From: Linyphia triangularis
Taxonomy: Eukaryota; Arthropoda; Arachnida; Araneae; Linyphiidae
Direction: 5' to 3'
Assembly: GCA_963978545.1 (NCBI GenBank)
Contig: OZ021722.1
Span: forward strand, 36,659,365-36,723,364
DNA length: 64,000 nucleotides
The notes beneath the pieces were generated by a model. That model was not told where the DNA came from and did no database searches. It saw only the letters and a program-made list of their open reading frames with translations. The stretch's first letter is position 1, and the number at the start of each line of letters is the position of its first letter. Made by a program: the position numbers and the translations under genes. This document shows positions 50,335 through 62,809 of this stretch, piece after piece.

Positions 50335-51000
50335 AACTAGGGGTGTGAAACATCGCACAACATTCAATCACACTCTAATACTAACCTGGATTTGTGTCAT
50401 TTACCGTTTTTATATTTTTTTAGAAAAAATTGACGGATTGGCAATGTATTTTGCGATAATTCTTGTACGAGTCTAAAAAAAAAAAAACTCTTCCAAAATG
50501 ATGATTTTGGCGATATACTTTTCGATAATTCTTATTTTAACCTTTCTTATAAGTGAAACTGAGGAGAGAATAAAAAGCGATCGTTGTTGAGGTATGCTCA
50601 AGGAAATAGAACTCTGTGTTGAAACATTCGTTTTTCAACTTCTTACGCCGTTAAAGCATTTTTAAGGGAATTTCAGAGGTGGGGATGTTTAGAACACCTT
50701 AGGTATTACCACAGTGATTTTGAACAAAATCGCTAGAGCCATTTCTAGCAATTATTGAAAAACATGATTTTTTCAATGACAGCTACCTTAAGCGCATGCG
50801 CGATTTTGACGAAAACCTTAATGGTAGATCTTGGTACCATCACTAACTCTCACACCAAATTTGAACATAGTAGATCAATTTGTTCGGGAGTTTTGCTGAC
50901 CACGTACACACAAACATACATTTTTTTATATAGATTCCTTTTTGGAAATCAGGATGTTCCAAAATGTGGCGAAATGCAAACAAAATTGCAAAAACATTGA
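50335..51000 (+). repeat. Dispersed repeat family 1, copy 3
   Basis: Starts with GTGTGAAACATCGCACAAC and contains all family landmarks through GCGCATGCGCGATTTTGACG. It extends to a CTGACCACGTACACAC and ATCAGGATGTTCCAAAA segment, which copy 2 also has. It is the fullest of the three copies and directly abuts a copy of family 2. Confidence 0.62.
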
Positions 51001-51004
51001 AGAA

Positions 51005-51715
51005 ATAAGCGAAATTAATCAGTGACGGATAAAACCATACCTTAAATAATTTTATAATTTTCAATTTTATTTTTTATAGGAGTTAAACTTCTCTAATTTT
51101 TGTTTCCGAACTTAATTGGACTGAGTGTGAAGTTGGCCAATCTTAAACTTTGTTGCTATGTTATATTAAATATCCTTTCTGATTGAGTTACTTTACTAAT
51201 ATTTTATAAACATCTTGTTAAATATGGCACAGAAAATCCATATTTCTGAGTAATTTCAGATTACTACCTTTAATGTCCTGAAATACACGACCTTTCATGT
51301 TAACTCACTTTAAATCTGTGGGAACCTTGAAACTATGCTTCTCAATAATGCGATGTTAAGTGGCGTATTTTGCAACATAATAAACAGAAAATTTACATTT
51401 AAGCAAACGGAACTATTCTAGATGGAATGAAAAGGTAAATAAAGTAGGGATCCGTATTGAAATTTCTAAAGTTAGGGTTAAATTTACTTAGTAATCAGCT
51501 ACCCACGAAAAAAATTGTACCAGGTATATAAAAAAAATATAAACCAATTACTTTGCTTCAAACCACAATATTCCTCGACTTTTAGAGCCGAAGATGTAGC
51601 TATCGTATGACTTTCCCCCGTACTGTACCGAATGAAAGCTACAGGAAAGAGTCTTTCAAAAATAGAAAAGTATAATTAATGGATATTAGAAATTAGTATT
51701 ATAAGAAATGAAACT
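51005..51715 (+). repeat. Dispersed repeat family 2, copy 2
   Basis: Collinear with 13010-13790 (shared TTCTAGATGGAATGAAAAGG, GAAAAAAATTGTAC and CACAATATTC). Stops interrupt every frame. Because the family 1 copy ends where this begins, the two may be parts of one larger element. Confidence 0.55.
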
Positions 51716-54700
51716 TTTTTTACGAATTATAAAAATATATTTTCCTTAACTTAGTCCAGAGCTTTTCATAACTTGTACGCGTACCCCCAGATGAACATAA
51801 AGAAATGTTAACAATGTGTAACTACTGGCATTTCCTATTTTAATTATCTTTTATTTTTAAAAATCCAAATAGCACAATTGAATCGGAATTTTTAATAAGT
51901 TACAAAGAAATGAATTCTTCAAATTAAATTTAGATGCATTTATCTGCAGGATAATTTGTGATGAGATTTGGATGTGATGGAGTTATGATGATAGGTCAAT
52001 GGGTAAGCAAGTAAAAAACGTTGAGAAATACAGACTTAGTCTACAAAACTCAAATTCATTTTCGTATTCTTGATCTTGAAATCGAGTACTGAAATTTAAT
52101 TTTGAATTTGCGTAATGCAGTAGTTTAAAGTTTATCACGTGAATTATTTCCTCACATTTTCAGCAATATTTTCAGTAAACTTCGGTTATACCTTTTGATA
52201 CTTTTTGATATCCATTAAGATAAAACCAAGATATTTTTCAACACCTCTTAAAAATTAATTTTTTCACTATTTGTTAATTTATAATTCTGCAATGTTAATT
52301 GTACGCAACTATAAGCGCAAAACGCCTAAATATTCACTTTATATAATTGGGCAGGCTTCAAGATATAACTTTGCTCAAGCAACAGCGGCTCCCGCCAAAA
52401 AATTACCTGAATAACCAGTTTTACGGCCACGTTTATTAATTGAAAGGAAAGAAACTAACCAAGAGCCAAAACATCAAAAGAAAGACATCACGCGCCTATT
52501 TGTACACGTTCCCCAGAGTTTCTCACGATCTTCGCGCAGATCTTGTCGGCTTTGAGGAACTTTTATTAGAGTTGCATTAATTCGCCACAACAGCCAGCGG
52601 CAATAAGGTCTTTTGCAAAAGGGGGGGGGGGGTGCCTCCATGAAGGACGTCTCTGGAGGATAACGGCAATCGACAAACCATTTAATTTCGATGTCGCAAG
52701 TCCGGTATGGCGGCAGCAGCAGGGATTGGTATATTTCACCACACCCATTCAGTTACGAAGTTGTTTTTGGTGATTGTTGCCGTTCGGGTAAACGCTCAGA
52801 TACGCCGACTTTATTGCTGTTTGCAAATGTTCTCTACCCGACAATTATTGTAATGGATCGGTATCGTAGGTAGATGGAGTTGTGGTTTTGCCAGCCTCGT
52901 CTTCAGTCTGCCTTTTTTTCTGATTGGGTATTCTAGACTGTCACCAGGCGGGAGCTTTTGATTTGAAAATGGGTTATCTATCATAATCGGTTTGAGGTGG
53001 GCTATTTGTTGAATGGAAGTGATTTTGTCGTAATCCATAATTATATATTCGTACTGATAAGTTTTGAGGATCGTTTTAATGCTGCAATTATTTTACAGGC
53101 ATGGGATATTTTTCACTTTTTGATTTGATGCATGTAGTTAACTTAGACAAAGAAAGAAAATATTAATGCGTACCTCTTATTATTTTGGAAGAGTATGTTG
53201 TTCCTTTCCCCCTCCGTTTTCAATTATATGCAAAGAAAAATTTCCAGATAGAGAAATTTCAGATTTATAAAACAATGAGATTTGATAAATGATAAGATAT
53301 TCGAGGTGGTAGTAATCTTAAATGTTTACTGTAACTGCCGTATTTAATGTTTTAATTCTAGTTGAATCGCTTTTGCATAACAAAACAACGAAGGAGATTT
53401 ATTGTAACATTTTTGGAAAGATAAATAATTTGTGCATGAAAATTTAAATTTTGTCAACAATTGATACATGATGTAAAAAAGATTGCTTTGTTTGAAATTT
53501 GGTGAGACAAAAATTTGGTGTGAATTTATATTTATGTCTGGGTAATTATATAAAATTAGCACTGAAATGTATTCAAATCAATGTGTGTTTGATTTTTATA
53601 CTATGAATCACACACACATCGGTATGATAATTTGCTGTCAAATAACAATAGCTCAGAATACATCCATAGATTTAATATTTTAGTGAAATTGTATATTTCT
53701 GAATTGATTGCATAAAATAGAATTATTTATTTCAATAGAATACTTTCTAATTATTAAATTTATTATAGACCACTTTACGGGTATTCATGGCTCGACTCGG
53801 TGGTGATGAATAGTATCTTGTACATTCACCATATGAAATCCAAAGGAATTTTTTTAACATTAAATTCGATTTATCAATAAATAATGAATAGAATAGTACA
53901 GAAGATAACTGCATATTTAAAATATTAATACATTTATTTATTGTAGTTTAAAGTTCAACGGGAGAAGAGGGAATTATTGGTGTGCCGAGTTAAAAAGCAT
54001 CCCTACATGGAGACCCACAACATAAAGGCCTCTTTCATAGATCATTAAAATACCCTCAACAAAGGGCCTCTTCTCATCGAATACCCTCTATATATAGTCC
54101 CTTCTCATAAAATAACGCAAGAAGGTACATCCATGTTGCAATATAGATCAAAATCTCGTTGATATCCAAAAGTACTGATCCGCAATGAATCTATTGTGAA
54201 CAAATCAATAAATTAAATAAGTTGCATAGAATTGAAATCATTCAACTTTTTAACCTGTCTTGTATTTTTTTTGCATACAAGAAAAGTTTTATGACTCTCA
54301 TGATTAATCTGCACACAATGAGTACGTATAATTAATGCAAAGAAAAATTTCTGGTTTCTACCAGAATACCATGTAGCAATCACATTAATTAACGAAATCC
54401 ATTGAAAATTTAATTATATATGCACTCTAGACCCGCCCTTATACGCTTTTGCCCATTGCATAAAAACACTGCCAATTATATTCAATGGATATTGCACATT
54501 TGGAATGATTAACTTCCATTACTACATTTTAATTTGTATGAATGTACATTCAATTACTTGAATATCCAATTATTAACATGATTAAAATGAACACTGGATC
54601 ACGATATTTCATACGGGCAAACCGAAATATACCATTAGTAGTTATTGGCTGGGCCTCCACCACCTCCAATCATACAAGTAACAGGGAGGAGGGGATGGCA

Positions 54701-55565
54701 AAACTACCTTCCCCGACCCCCTCCAAACATCGCCTGGGCTTTCCCACCTAGGTAATACTCCCCCCGCTTTACCTCGCACGTTCCTTATTGTTTGTACACA
54801 CATCATAAACACAACATCTGCCTTGTTAAAGTCCCGGCTTTCGATTGTTCATCTGCCACTGCTCCTTTCAATTTCGTCCCACCAAGAGGGAGGGAGAAAG
54901 TCTAAAAATCGACTCAAACTTCCGTGACTAGGTGAGGATGAATGGAAGGCCATTGCCAGCTGGCCAGCGCATGAACTTGAATGAAGAGTTTGGTTAGGGT
55001 GAGCAAATCTCCTCTCTCTGGTGGTGTTGATGGCCAGTTTAGCGGATTTAAAAGGGATGGGGGGGGGGGGGGGAGGGTGTGATTTGTAGGGAGTTTGAGA
55101 TGGGGGTGGGGTGAAATTGTTATGTTAAGCGACATCATTTAGACTGAATTTTGATTCTTAGTGTCTCATTGAGAGTGCGTTTGATGATTCGCTCAATTGA
55201 TTTGCCTTTAAGTCCGGTTAACAAATGCATGTTCTACAACTCGTTTAGTGGATTTTTAATTGTTTCAATCTATTTTCATAACTGGCATAAAAGCCTTTTT
55301 TGCATTAATTGATCTGTTGATTCTGCTTCTACTTTCTACTGATTAATTGATTCTGTTTCTACTTTCTACAAAAATGAATTCCTTTGTTTTCTTTAACTGT
55401 AAATCGATATCGACCATTCACTATATAATTACGTTTTATATATAAAAAAAAATACAGGAGGATCTTGCTAAGTATCTTACAATTTAGTTAAGAAGAAAAA
55501 TTTAGTTAAGTTGAGGAAAAATGGTTTAAATCACTTGGAAAGGTTATGAGAAAAATGTAGTTTAA

Positions 55566-55605
<40 letters not shown>

Positions 55606-58600
55606 CGAATAGAAGACGTTCAAACATTGAGACTTTTCTGTGAATTGTCTTTCAAGCTGCATCGTTCTTCCCTCTTGACACATAACATCAGTTAGTGATC
55701 TACAATTTGCCAATATACAGTATTATTAACTCTAAATTTACAAAACGTGGACTTAATCACTACATCCGTGCTTCTACCTCTAGTCATCAATCATAAGTGT
55801 CTCTCAATCAGATATCAGTTTTGAATCCAAATAGTAGAATTTTATCATTTTTATTAATTAATAATTTTTTATGGTCAATTGCATACTGTAAATTGATTAT
55901 GAAATACGAGCAAATTTCCCATTTCACAAATGATATGGGAGGAACACTTGAAAATTGAAGATGAAAACATATTCATTGCACATACTGATCAATTTAGGTA
56001 ATTTCTCTGATTGTCATTAATCAGCTATACAATTGAAAACGTTAAAATGAAAATGAGTCGCAAAACGAAACGGGAAAATACATTTTTTATTTCACAAGTA
56101 TGTACAAAATTAAAATGTTTCAAATAGATCATAGGTTCCTAAATCTTTAAAAATTGCGACCCACTAATTAAAATCTTAGTCTACAACGACCATCTTCATC
56201 TTCGACGCATTGAATTTTTTCAGAGAGTAACAGCACACATTCTTTCCAAAAGAGATTTTATTTTCCAAAAGAAAACTTTTATGAAAAAAAAAATTTATTA
56301 AATATTAATTTACAAAAAAACAAAAACAAAAAATAATAATAATAATAATAATAATAAGGTCTGCATAAAGCGTGAGGTTATAATCGATTGCTATTGATTG
56401 TGGCAATGGAATCCAGGTTAATTCGAGTTATATTCAGACTCGAGGAGTTCGACAATTGCGGCTTGTTTTGAGAGTAAGTTTTATTTCCTACCATTGCCGT
56501 AAATCTAACTTTACAAAGGTATGATGTAAATGGAAGTAATAACTTGAAAGCTACAGTTGAAAGAATTGGAAATTTTTATTGGACAGCTAACCAAAATTAT
56601 GCCAATTTACTACGATTAAAATTCAGTTTTAGTAATGTATTTTCGGAATAGCTGTTAATTCTTCGTCATCTATCAATGACATACAAGTAGTAACTTTCCC
56701 TTGGAATGATTGCGGAGGTCAGATTTTCTTCTTGGCATTTTTTCAGTAAATTGATAATTAAAAATGTGTTTTTGAAGCAATCAAATGTTTTCAGATCTCG
56801 ATTTATACTATTAGAAACTTTTACGATATTTTCGATTTTAAACAATTGAAATGTTTCAAAACTCTCATATTTGTGATCTTGTCACGATTCACTAAACACT
56901 GACTCTCGGCCCACCAGTGGGTCGTGATCCACAGATTGGGAAATTCTGAAATAGGGTATTAAAAAAAAATGTGTTTACACTTATGTATCCTTCTTCATAT
57001 ACACACCGTCATTTTCAGTCATACAGATACATACAAACCTTAATAACCAACCAACCAATCCACACCCACACACTTTACAGCTAATTAATTATTTCTAAAT
57101 GAAAGCAAAAAAAGTTACTTTTTTGCAAGAAAACTTACCTAATTTTTAAAATATTTTTTTTTTTAATTAAAATGTTCATTTTCCGATTGAATTTTCAATG
57201 TTATTTGGGTGGATTTAATAAGCAATATCCTATGATGTGTAAAGGTACGTAACAATAGTAATGGAATGTTTATTTACAAATACTAACAAATAATTATTTT
57301 AAGAAAATTTCCCTGCTATGAACTTTTTCCACGTGGAAAAAAAAAAATCTAGAGCTGCTACAATATGCATTTTATCATTCTCTTCTTTCGCAATATATTT
57401 CCCCACACTTTAAAAAGATTGTTTCTTCCATTGTAGTCGTCTTTTTCAAATTGAAACATTGCAATTATCGCAGCATGTGGTCACAGCTGGGAGATGTCAC
57501 CTCCGCTTTTGTCGCAACATTTCAAAGGGCTTTTTTTGTCACCAATTCCCTTCCTTTTTATTATTAACTCCCTTGCGCCTCTATAATTTGTACTATGTCT
57601 CTTTGGAATATTTATAAGGTTTTTCACGTGAAAGTTTGATAAATAAAACAAGATTTTTTTTTATACAACATCGTATTTCAATAGTTTTTCTATGTTTTGT
57701 TAGGGTTTGGGTCATTGTGCAATTTTTCGTTACTGAAATTTGTTTTCTACAATATTGGAAAAACAGGTTGAACATTGGAGAACAATTAGAAACATTAAGG
57801 ACTGTTTGTTTCATACCATTAGAACTGATATTTACTTATTAAGTTTAGTCTTTGTAAAGAATGTGGCTGCACAACAGATTACACATTAATACATTTATAA
57901 AAAGAAAAAAGTTATTTTAAAGGCCCTGAAGGGAAAATTAATCGTACTAAAAGTACACAATTTTTTAATAACCTTCTTCCAAAAATTATTTAGTTGCGAT
58001 CGTGTAGACACTGCTGCAAAGTTTATATTTTATTAGGGGGTCAGGTTTAGACTTGATCCTGATTTAATAGTAATATGTACTTGAGGGACGCAATTTAGTC
58101 TAAGGGATGACGCAACAGGTCAAGGGGTCATCTCAGATTTTACAGTCTGCTTTGGATTGATCATCTTCTCTTCTTATCAAGGACTATGGAGACTAAGGCA
58201 CCTCTGCTTCTTTTTTAAGCATTTTGTACCAACCCCATACCCAATACAGGTCGGTAGTGGGCCAACGTGATACACAGGATGTAAGCGAGCGTTCTTACTA
58301 AGTTTTCTCCACTAACTTTTAGAAGCGAGCAGTATGACTTATGTTGAAGCTTTTCTCGGGCCCGATTCACCAATATATGTATCTTTTAATTATTATCGAT
58401 TTAGCAATATATAGCATTTCTGAAAACTGAAAAAAAAAATATTGATATTTTTTACTTTAATAAAATTACAATTGATAATTGATTCTTTTTTTTAAATAAA
58501 TAAAAAATAAATAATTTTCATTATTGGTAAATTAAAGTCTAAAAAAACAGGGAATCTTTTGTTCCAACGTGATAATGGAACTTGATCTAACTTTTAATAA

Positions 58601-58680
58601 AAGTATTTAAACTGTAATTTCATATTACTCTGTTTTAGCCAATATCAATTGTGAGACGATGGCGGTTGAAATCGTTCGGT
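51716..58680. other. Intergenic DNA with scattered GC-rich patches
   Basis: No gene recognised in about 7 kb. GC-richer patches lie at about 52370-53000, 54650-55100 and 57420-57560. Simple repeats include a G12 run (52621-52632), a G15 run (55059-55073), an A33 run (55571-55603) and AAT triplets (56331-56356). ORFs in the GC-rich patches overlap each other on opposite strands and resemble no family. Confidence 0.4.
55571..55603. repeat. A33 homopolymer
   Basis: Uninterrupted run of 33 adenines; no retrotransposon body or target duplication was recognised beside it. Confidence 0.95.
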
Positions 58681-58816
58681 TTATTTTATGATAGAGTCGA
58701 TGTCTATCGCAATATTTGTTGCAGCCAGTCTTAATAAATTGTCCAAAGGAGATTCAGTTAAGTTATTCCTGTATTTATTCTTGATAAAAACCATTTTGCT
58801 GAAAGCCAAAACTTCT
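58681..58816 (-). pseudogene. hAT-type (ZBED5-like) transposase C-terminal relic
   Basis: On the minus strand about 45 codons read YEEVLAFSKMVFIKNKYR, then NNLTESPLDNLLRLAATN, then a final IDSIIK and stop at 58681. The pattern FSKM-x3-K-x(2)-R...L...L followed by a short acidic end matches the C-terminal dimerisation region of hAT transposases and the ZBED5-like proteins derived from them. The rest of the protein was not found upstream, so this is a fragment. It is the only recognisable piece of a classical hAT transposase in the window. Confidence 0.5.
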
Positions 58817-58959
58817 TCATATAGTTTCTAAGGGCACGTAGTGAAGAATTCTCTTCTACATAGTTAACACATACCATTTCGGACAAATTGCAATTATGTA
58901 TAAAAAAAAGTCCATACCGTGAAATTTGATTTTTTATCTTTTTTATCTGGATCGTAGAA

Positions 58960-59312
58960 AAATCTGTCGGGGGCCGCGTAGTGAGAGGGAGGGCGCAAGT
59001 CTACCTAAAACCACCGAAGAGTTCATTTCTACCTCTTTTCGGTAGCTACACGGTAGATGGCAGCACTACCGACCGTATGTGGAACTTCTTAATTTAGAGG
59101 CAATACCAAGCAGAAGATTCCAGCAGAAGACTTGACTTTGCCACCCCTAGAAGTATAGATGTGTATGGAAACTTGGAGGACTTTGCGACCACAACTGATT
59201 TAACGTGCCCCAATCACCATTAGCGAACACGGCGATCTTTAGTCGGTCCCAGGCCCTTTTGGTTGCGAGAAAGATACTTTTCCGACTGGGCTACGCTGCC
59301 CCTTGGATTGAG
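58960..59312 (-). mobile_element. tRNA-derived SINE, second family, minus strand
   Basis: On the minus strand the head reads GGCAGCGTAGCCCAGTCGG, an A-box match, followed about 30 bases later by CTCGCAACCAAAAGGGCC and a degenerate B-box region GGGACCGACTA. The long body follows (GCAAAGTCCTCCAAGTTTCC, GCTGCCATCTACCGTGTAGC, CTCTCACTACGCGG). It is unrelated to the SINE at 17.9 and 24.9 kb. Target duplications were not located, so both ends are approximate. Confidence 0.5.
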
Positions 59313-60436
59313 CATAAGGGCACATCAGGTAATTTCTTGAAAGTGATCTTTCAAGTTCCATTGGATATTTCTCAAAAGTAAGGAATATCTCATTATGAAG
59401 GTAACAATTCTGTTCAAGCTCTCAGATACCACTTTTATCATGGTTTTACTTTTATGAATTTGCATAATTTATCCGACTGCTGCTGTCAGTTTTTAGGGTG
59501 AAGGTGTAATGAAGGAGTTGTCAGATGCTTGATATTTTAGCCCAAGAAAAGTCCAAGGCGTTGAGAAAAGTTACTGAGATCGATAATGCTCCAATGCTCC
59601 CCAATTTGGAGAATGATGACGAACCCTCGACCCTTCGTAGAGGCCTGACCTTGTAATTTAGGAAAAGTCCAATACTGTGGAAAGTTCCAGAGTCAACATA
59701 AAACTGTCCAATGTTCTTAATATTCTTTCTGAGGGTGTCCCGACACTTCGGTTTGTTGACAACCTCATCAACTTCTTGCTCCCTAATCCTTTCTTGAAGG
59801 TTAACCAGAGAAGAACTCCATTAGAAACCTCAAGTCGAACTTCCCCCTCTCTCTCTCATAAATCGTATTCTGATTCTGTAATTAAGACTTGCTTCCAGTA
59901 AATATTAGTGATAATTTATAAATAAAGGTATTTGGGTGCACTATTAGTGTATATCTTTCTTGCGTGAATAACTCAATGTCAACCAACCATATAATCACAA
60001 ATTTCGGCCATGCTTGATTAGTAGATTCATTGAGAGTGCTAACCAAACCACAACAGAAGTATATTAGACAGAAGTATATATATATCTTAACAACACTTAT
60101 TAATAGTCTCGCTTCCATTGTTGGACTGCTTGATGATTTTTCATCGAGGTTTTCTCGCATTCCAAACGTAAATAATAGGAGTTCCTCCTTGAAAGATATC
60201 CCTGAAGGTGACAAAGGTGATCCTTGAAGATGTTCCTGTTATAAAATACGAGGTACTTTTAATAGGGCATGATGTTCGGGCAAAATATAACCTTATGGCA
60301 CTAACTTCTTTCACTAAACAACGCAATCCAACCATCAACTCAGTTGTAAATTTCTCTAAATGAATTAATTTTTCCAAACAATATTTTAGTTGTAACCCCT
60401 TTTTAACTGTTATGCTGTAAACGCTCATTTTTTAGT
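59313..60436. other. Intergenic DNA, possible decayed coding
   Basis: Slightly GC-richer than average with several ORFs of 60-110 codons on both strands and in-frame stops between similar-quality stretches. No family recognised; a transposon relic is possible. Confidence 0.3.
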
Positions 60437-61147
60437 AAACCTATTAATGCCTAGCATCTATTTTTGAGCTTTGCATTTGGACGCTTTGATAAATTGCTCA
60501 CAATTTTTACTAAATCCACTTTTTAAAATAAAAATTGCTGAAATATATTCTTCAGTGTTTCAAGTTATTTGGAGTAGATGCCAGTTCATATTTTTGTTGC
60601 ACACTGTCACGTGGCATAATTTTTAGTTGTTCTCGAAAAATCACGTTATTCTCAATGGCAAGATTGTTGCAGAAAGATTTTATACTATTTATTAACCCAT
60701 TACTTACTAATTTAATTAATGTTTTATAGATTAACTATTATAATTCATGCATTTCTGCATACATCTTTTTGATTTAATTAAAAGATTGATTTTTGTCATT
60801 CAAATGCTTGATTAAGCTTTCTTTCTTCTTTTTTTTTTTTTTTTTATAAATATTTTTCTTACGATAAAAACTTATTTCGTCAATTAAATATGTTTTCTTG
60901 CCTAAAATCAGATCTCTGACAAAAATTGAATTCTCTAACAGTATATCCGAGCCGGGTCAATCTCATCTTACAGGAAAAATTACGTACCCATTCATGTCTA
61001 GCGTCCCTTTTTAGGGACATTTGAATTTTCTTCAATAAAATCTTTAAACATTTAATTTAATTTTTTTAGTATTTTTCTATTTAATGGTATGCTATTTGCA
61101 ACCTGTAAACGAATTAAAAAAAAAACAATATCAGACATTAATGGGTT
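60437..61147. repeat. Possible MITE with AACCYATTAATG ends
   Basis: AACCTATTAATGCCT on the left and the complement of AGACATTAATGGGTT on the right form short inverted repeats. A related CCCATTCATGTCTAGCGTCC lies at about 60987 inside. No target duplication was found, so this could be two or three relics side by side. Confidence 0.3.
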
Positions 61148-61462
61148 GATATTTTTTGTTACACTTACTTTAAAGAAAGGTAAATGAGAATAGTTTTGCT
61201 GTATTGAAAATTGAACCATATCCGCTAAATGTAAAAAGGGGTTATGGTCAATACATTTTTAATGAAACATGACTCCCTTTTTAGATTTAGTTATGCATTT
61301 ATAATTAAACGTCTTTTCTAAATCAATGAATCCTAATGTCATATGAAATTATTTTTTAATTACATTTGCTGTTTTGCATAAAGCTTTAGAGTATATTTAA
61401 AAATAATATGCTAAATGCATAACTAATAAAAAAAAAGAACATTTTTCAATTAACCGCACTAT

Positions 61463-61483
61463 TATATATATATATATATATAT
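61463..61483. repeat. (AT)n microsatellite
   Basis: About ten uninterrupted AT units. Confidence 0.95.
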
Positions 61484-61997
61484 TTGACCACATAGTTTGA
61501 ATCTTGATTTATTCCTTATTTAACATTTTTAAGTCCTTGTACATGTACAAGAATAATAAAATGGGAATAAAAATTAGCACCAATTAGCATAGATTTTCTA
61601 GTCAATTACATTATACCTAGTTTTAAATATTTTTGAATCGTCCTTTAAACTAAATATATTGTGAACTAATTTTAATTGAATCTTTCATAAAATCTACGTA
61701 TTTCATCCAAATTAGTCTGATGAATTATAGACCTGAAATAATCATAAAACCGGAAGGAAGTGTAAACAATTTATTTTAACCCAAAATTAATATTTGAACA
61801 ATACTCACACAAAATATTCCAAACCACTACATGTCAGATGGCCATCACAACACTCCTATCAAGATTTTATTTGTCCCCCCTTTTTCATGAACAAAGTGCC
61901 CATTATAAATTCAAGTCGTTTTCCCCCACTCAAAACTCAATTCATTACCTTCAATTTCCCATTGACGACATATTTGCCTAACTGATCGCCCATCTAG

Positions 61998-62003
61998 TAT
62001 AAA
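61998..62003 (+). promoter_or_regulatory. Candidate TATA box
   Basis: TATAAA followed by GC-richer DNA, 67 bases before the ATG at 62070. Spacing would suit a transcription start near 62030. Confidence 0.35.
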
Positions 62004-62069
62004 CAGCCCTCGTGAAGACAATGGACGTTCACTAACTTTCCACTTTAAAAGAGCCATTTACGACATTTG

Positions 62070-62663
62070 ATGCGTTTCCGGTGCCAACGCAATTCTAAAA
62101 GAAATCGTCACCTTGATCTCCAAACCGTGAAATTCTCGACCGCGTTCAAAATCGCAAGTGTCCCAAAAGCTTCCGAATTCTGTTCCACCAGAAGGGGTTC
62201 GTCAACAAGTGGGTGGATCGGCTTAAAAGACCATTTCCAGCTACGAGGAAGAATGGGAAAAATGGAATCATATTGTTCTGTAGCGCCGGAAGTTCAACAA
62301 CCAAATTGGGGGATAGAAGTAGAAGTACTTGAAATTGAAAGGATAGATGAGTGCTGGCGTTTATTGCGTGTCAGTATCGATTCGCTGTATCGTCTGACGG
62401 ATCTATTGTTACATTGTAGGGAAGTTGGTGATAATTTTTGTGATATACCAGTTCGGAAAATCTATTCAAATATAGTGATATTGCATTTTTCTACTACAGA
62501 TAAAACTGAGAATATAAGTTCCATGAACGTCAAATTCAATGAAGTTTATTTAAAAAATTCAGGATTTAGATACCGAGTCGATCAGTTTGGAAGTTATATT
62601 TTTCATGGCAATTTTGTTGTATTTGTAGATGGGGAATATAATTCTGCTCTTGAATCCACGTAA
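62070..62663 (+). CDS. Single-exon gene candidate, hypothetical protein
   Basis: An ATG at 62070 opens 197 codons to a TAA ending at 62663, the longest non-transposon ORF in the window. The N-terminal ~60 residues are rich in Arg/Lys/Ser; the remainder looks globular, with ECWRLLRVSIDSLYRLTDLL (likely helix) and alternating hydrophobic stretches such as YIFHGNFVVFVDGEY (likely strands). There is no clear signal peptide or membrane span. An in-frame ATG at 62253 has a better start context (AAGAATGG), so the protein may start there with 136 residues. TATAAA lies 67 bases upstream and AATAAA 140 bases downstream. No family was recognised. It could be a real gene, a retrocopy or an exon whose ends coincide with stops. 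Confidence 0.4.
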   Translation: MRFRCQRNSKRNRHLDLQTVKFSTAFKIASVPKASEFCSTRRGSSTSGWIGLKDHFQLRGRMGKMESYCSVAPEVQQPNWGIEVEVLEIERIDECWRLLRVSIDSLYRLTDLLLHCREVGDNFCDIPVRKIYSNIVILHFSTTDKTENISSMNVKFNEVYLKNSGFRYRVDQFGSYIFHGNFVVFVDGEYNSALEST

Positions 62664-62803
62664 AATGAGTTTTTCTATATATTCGTGAGACTTTTATGTA
62701 ACTAGTGGAAACTGCATCAAAATAATGATCTTAAAATTACTTGTTAGAATATAAAAACATTATAGGAATTTACTTTGAACACTAAACCTATATTTATATT
62801 ATC

Positions 62804-62809
62804 AATAAA
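62804..62809 (+). promoter_or_regulatory. Candidate poly(A) signal
   Basis: AATAAA followed within 20 bases by a GT-rich TGCTGGTATTGTTTTT stretch, 140 bases after the stop of the ORF ending at 62663. Confidence 0.35.
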
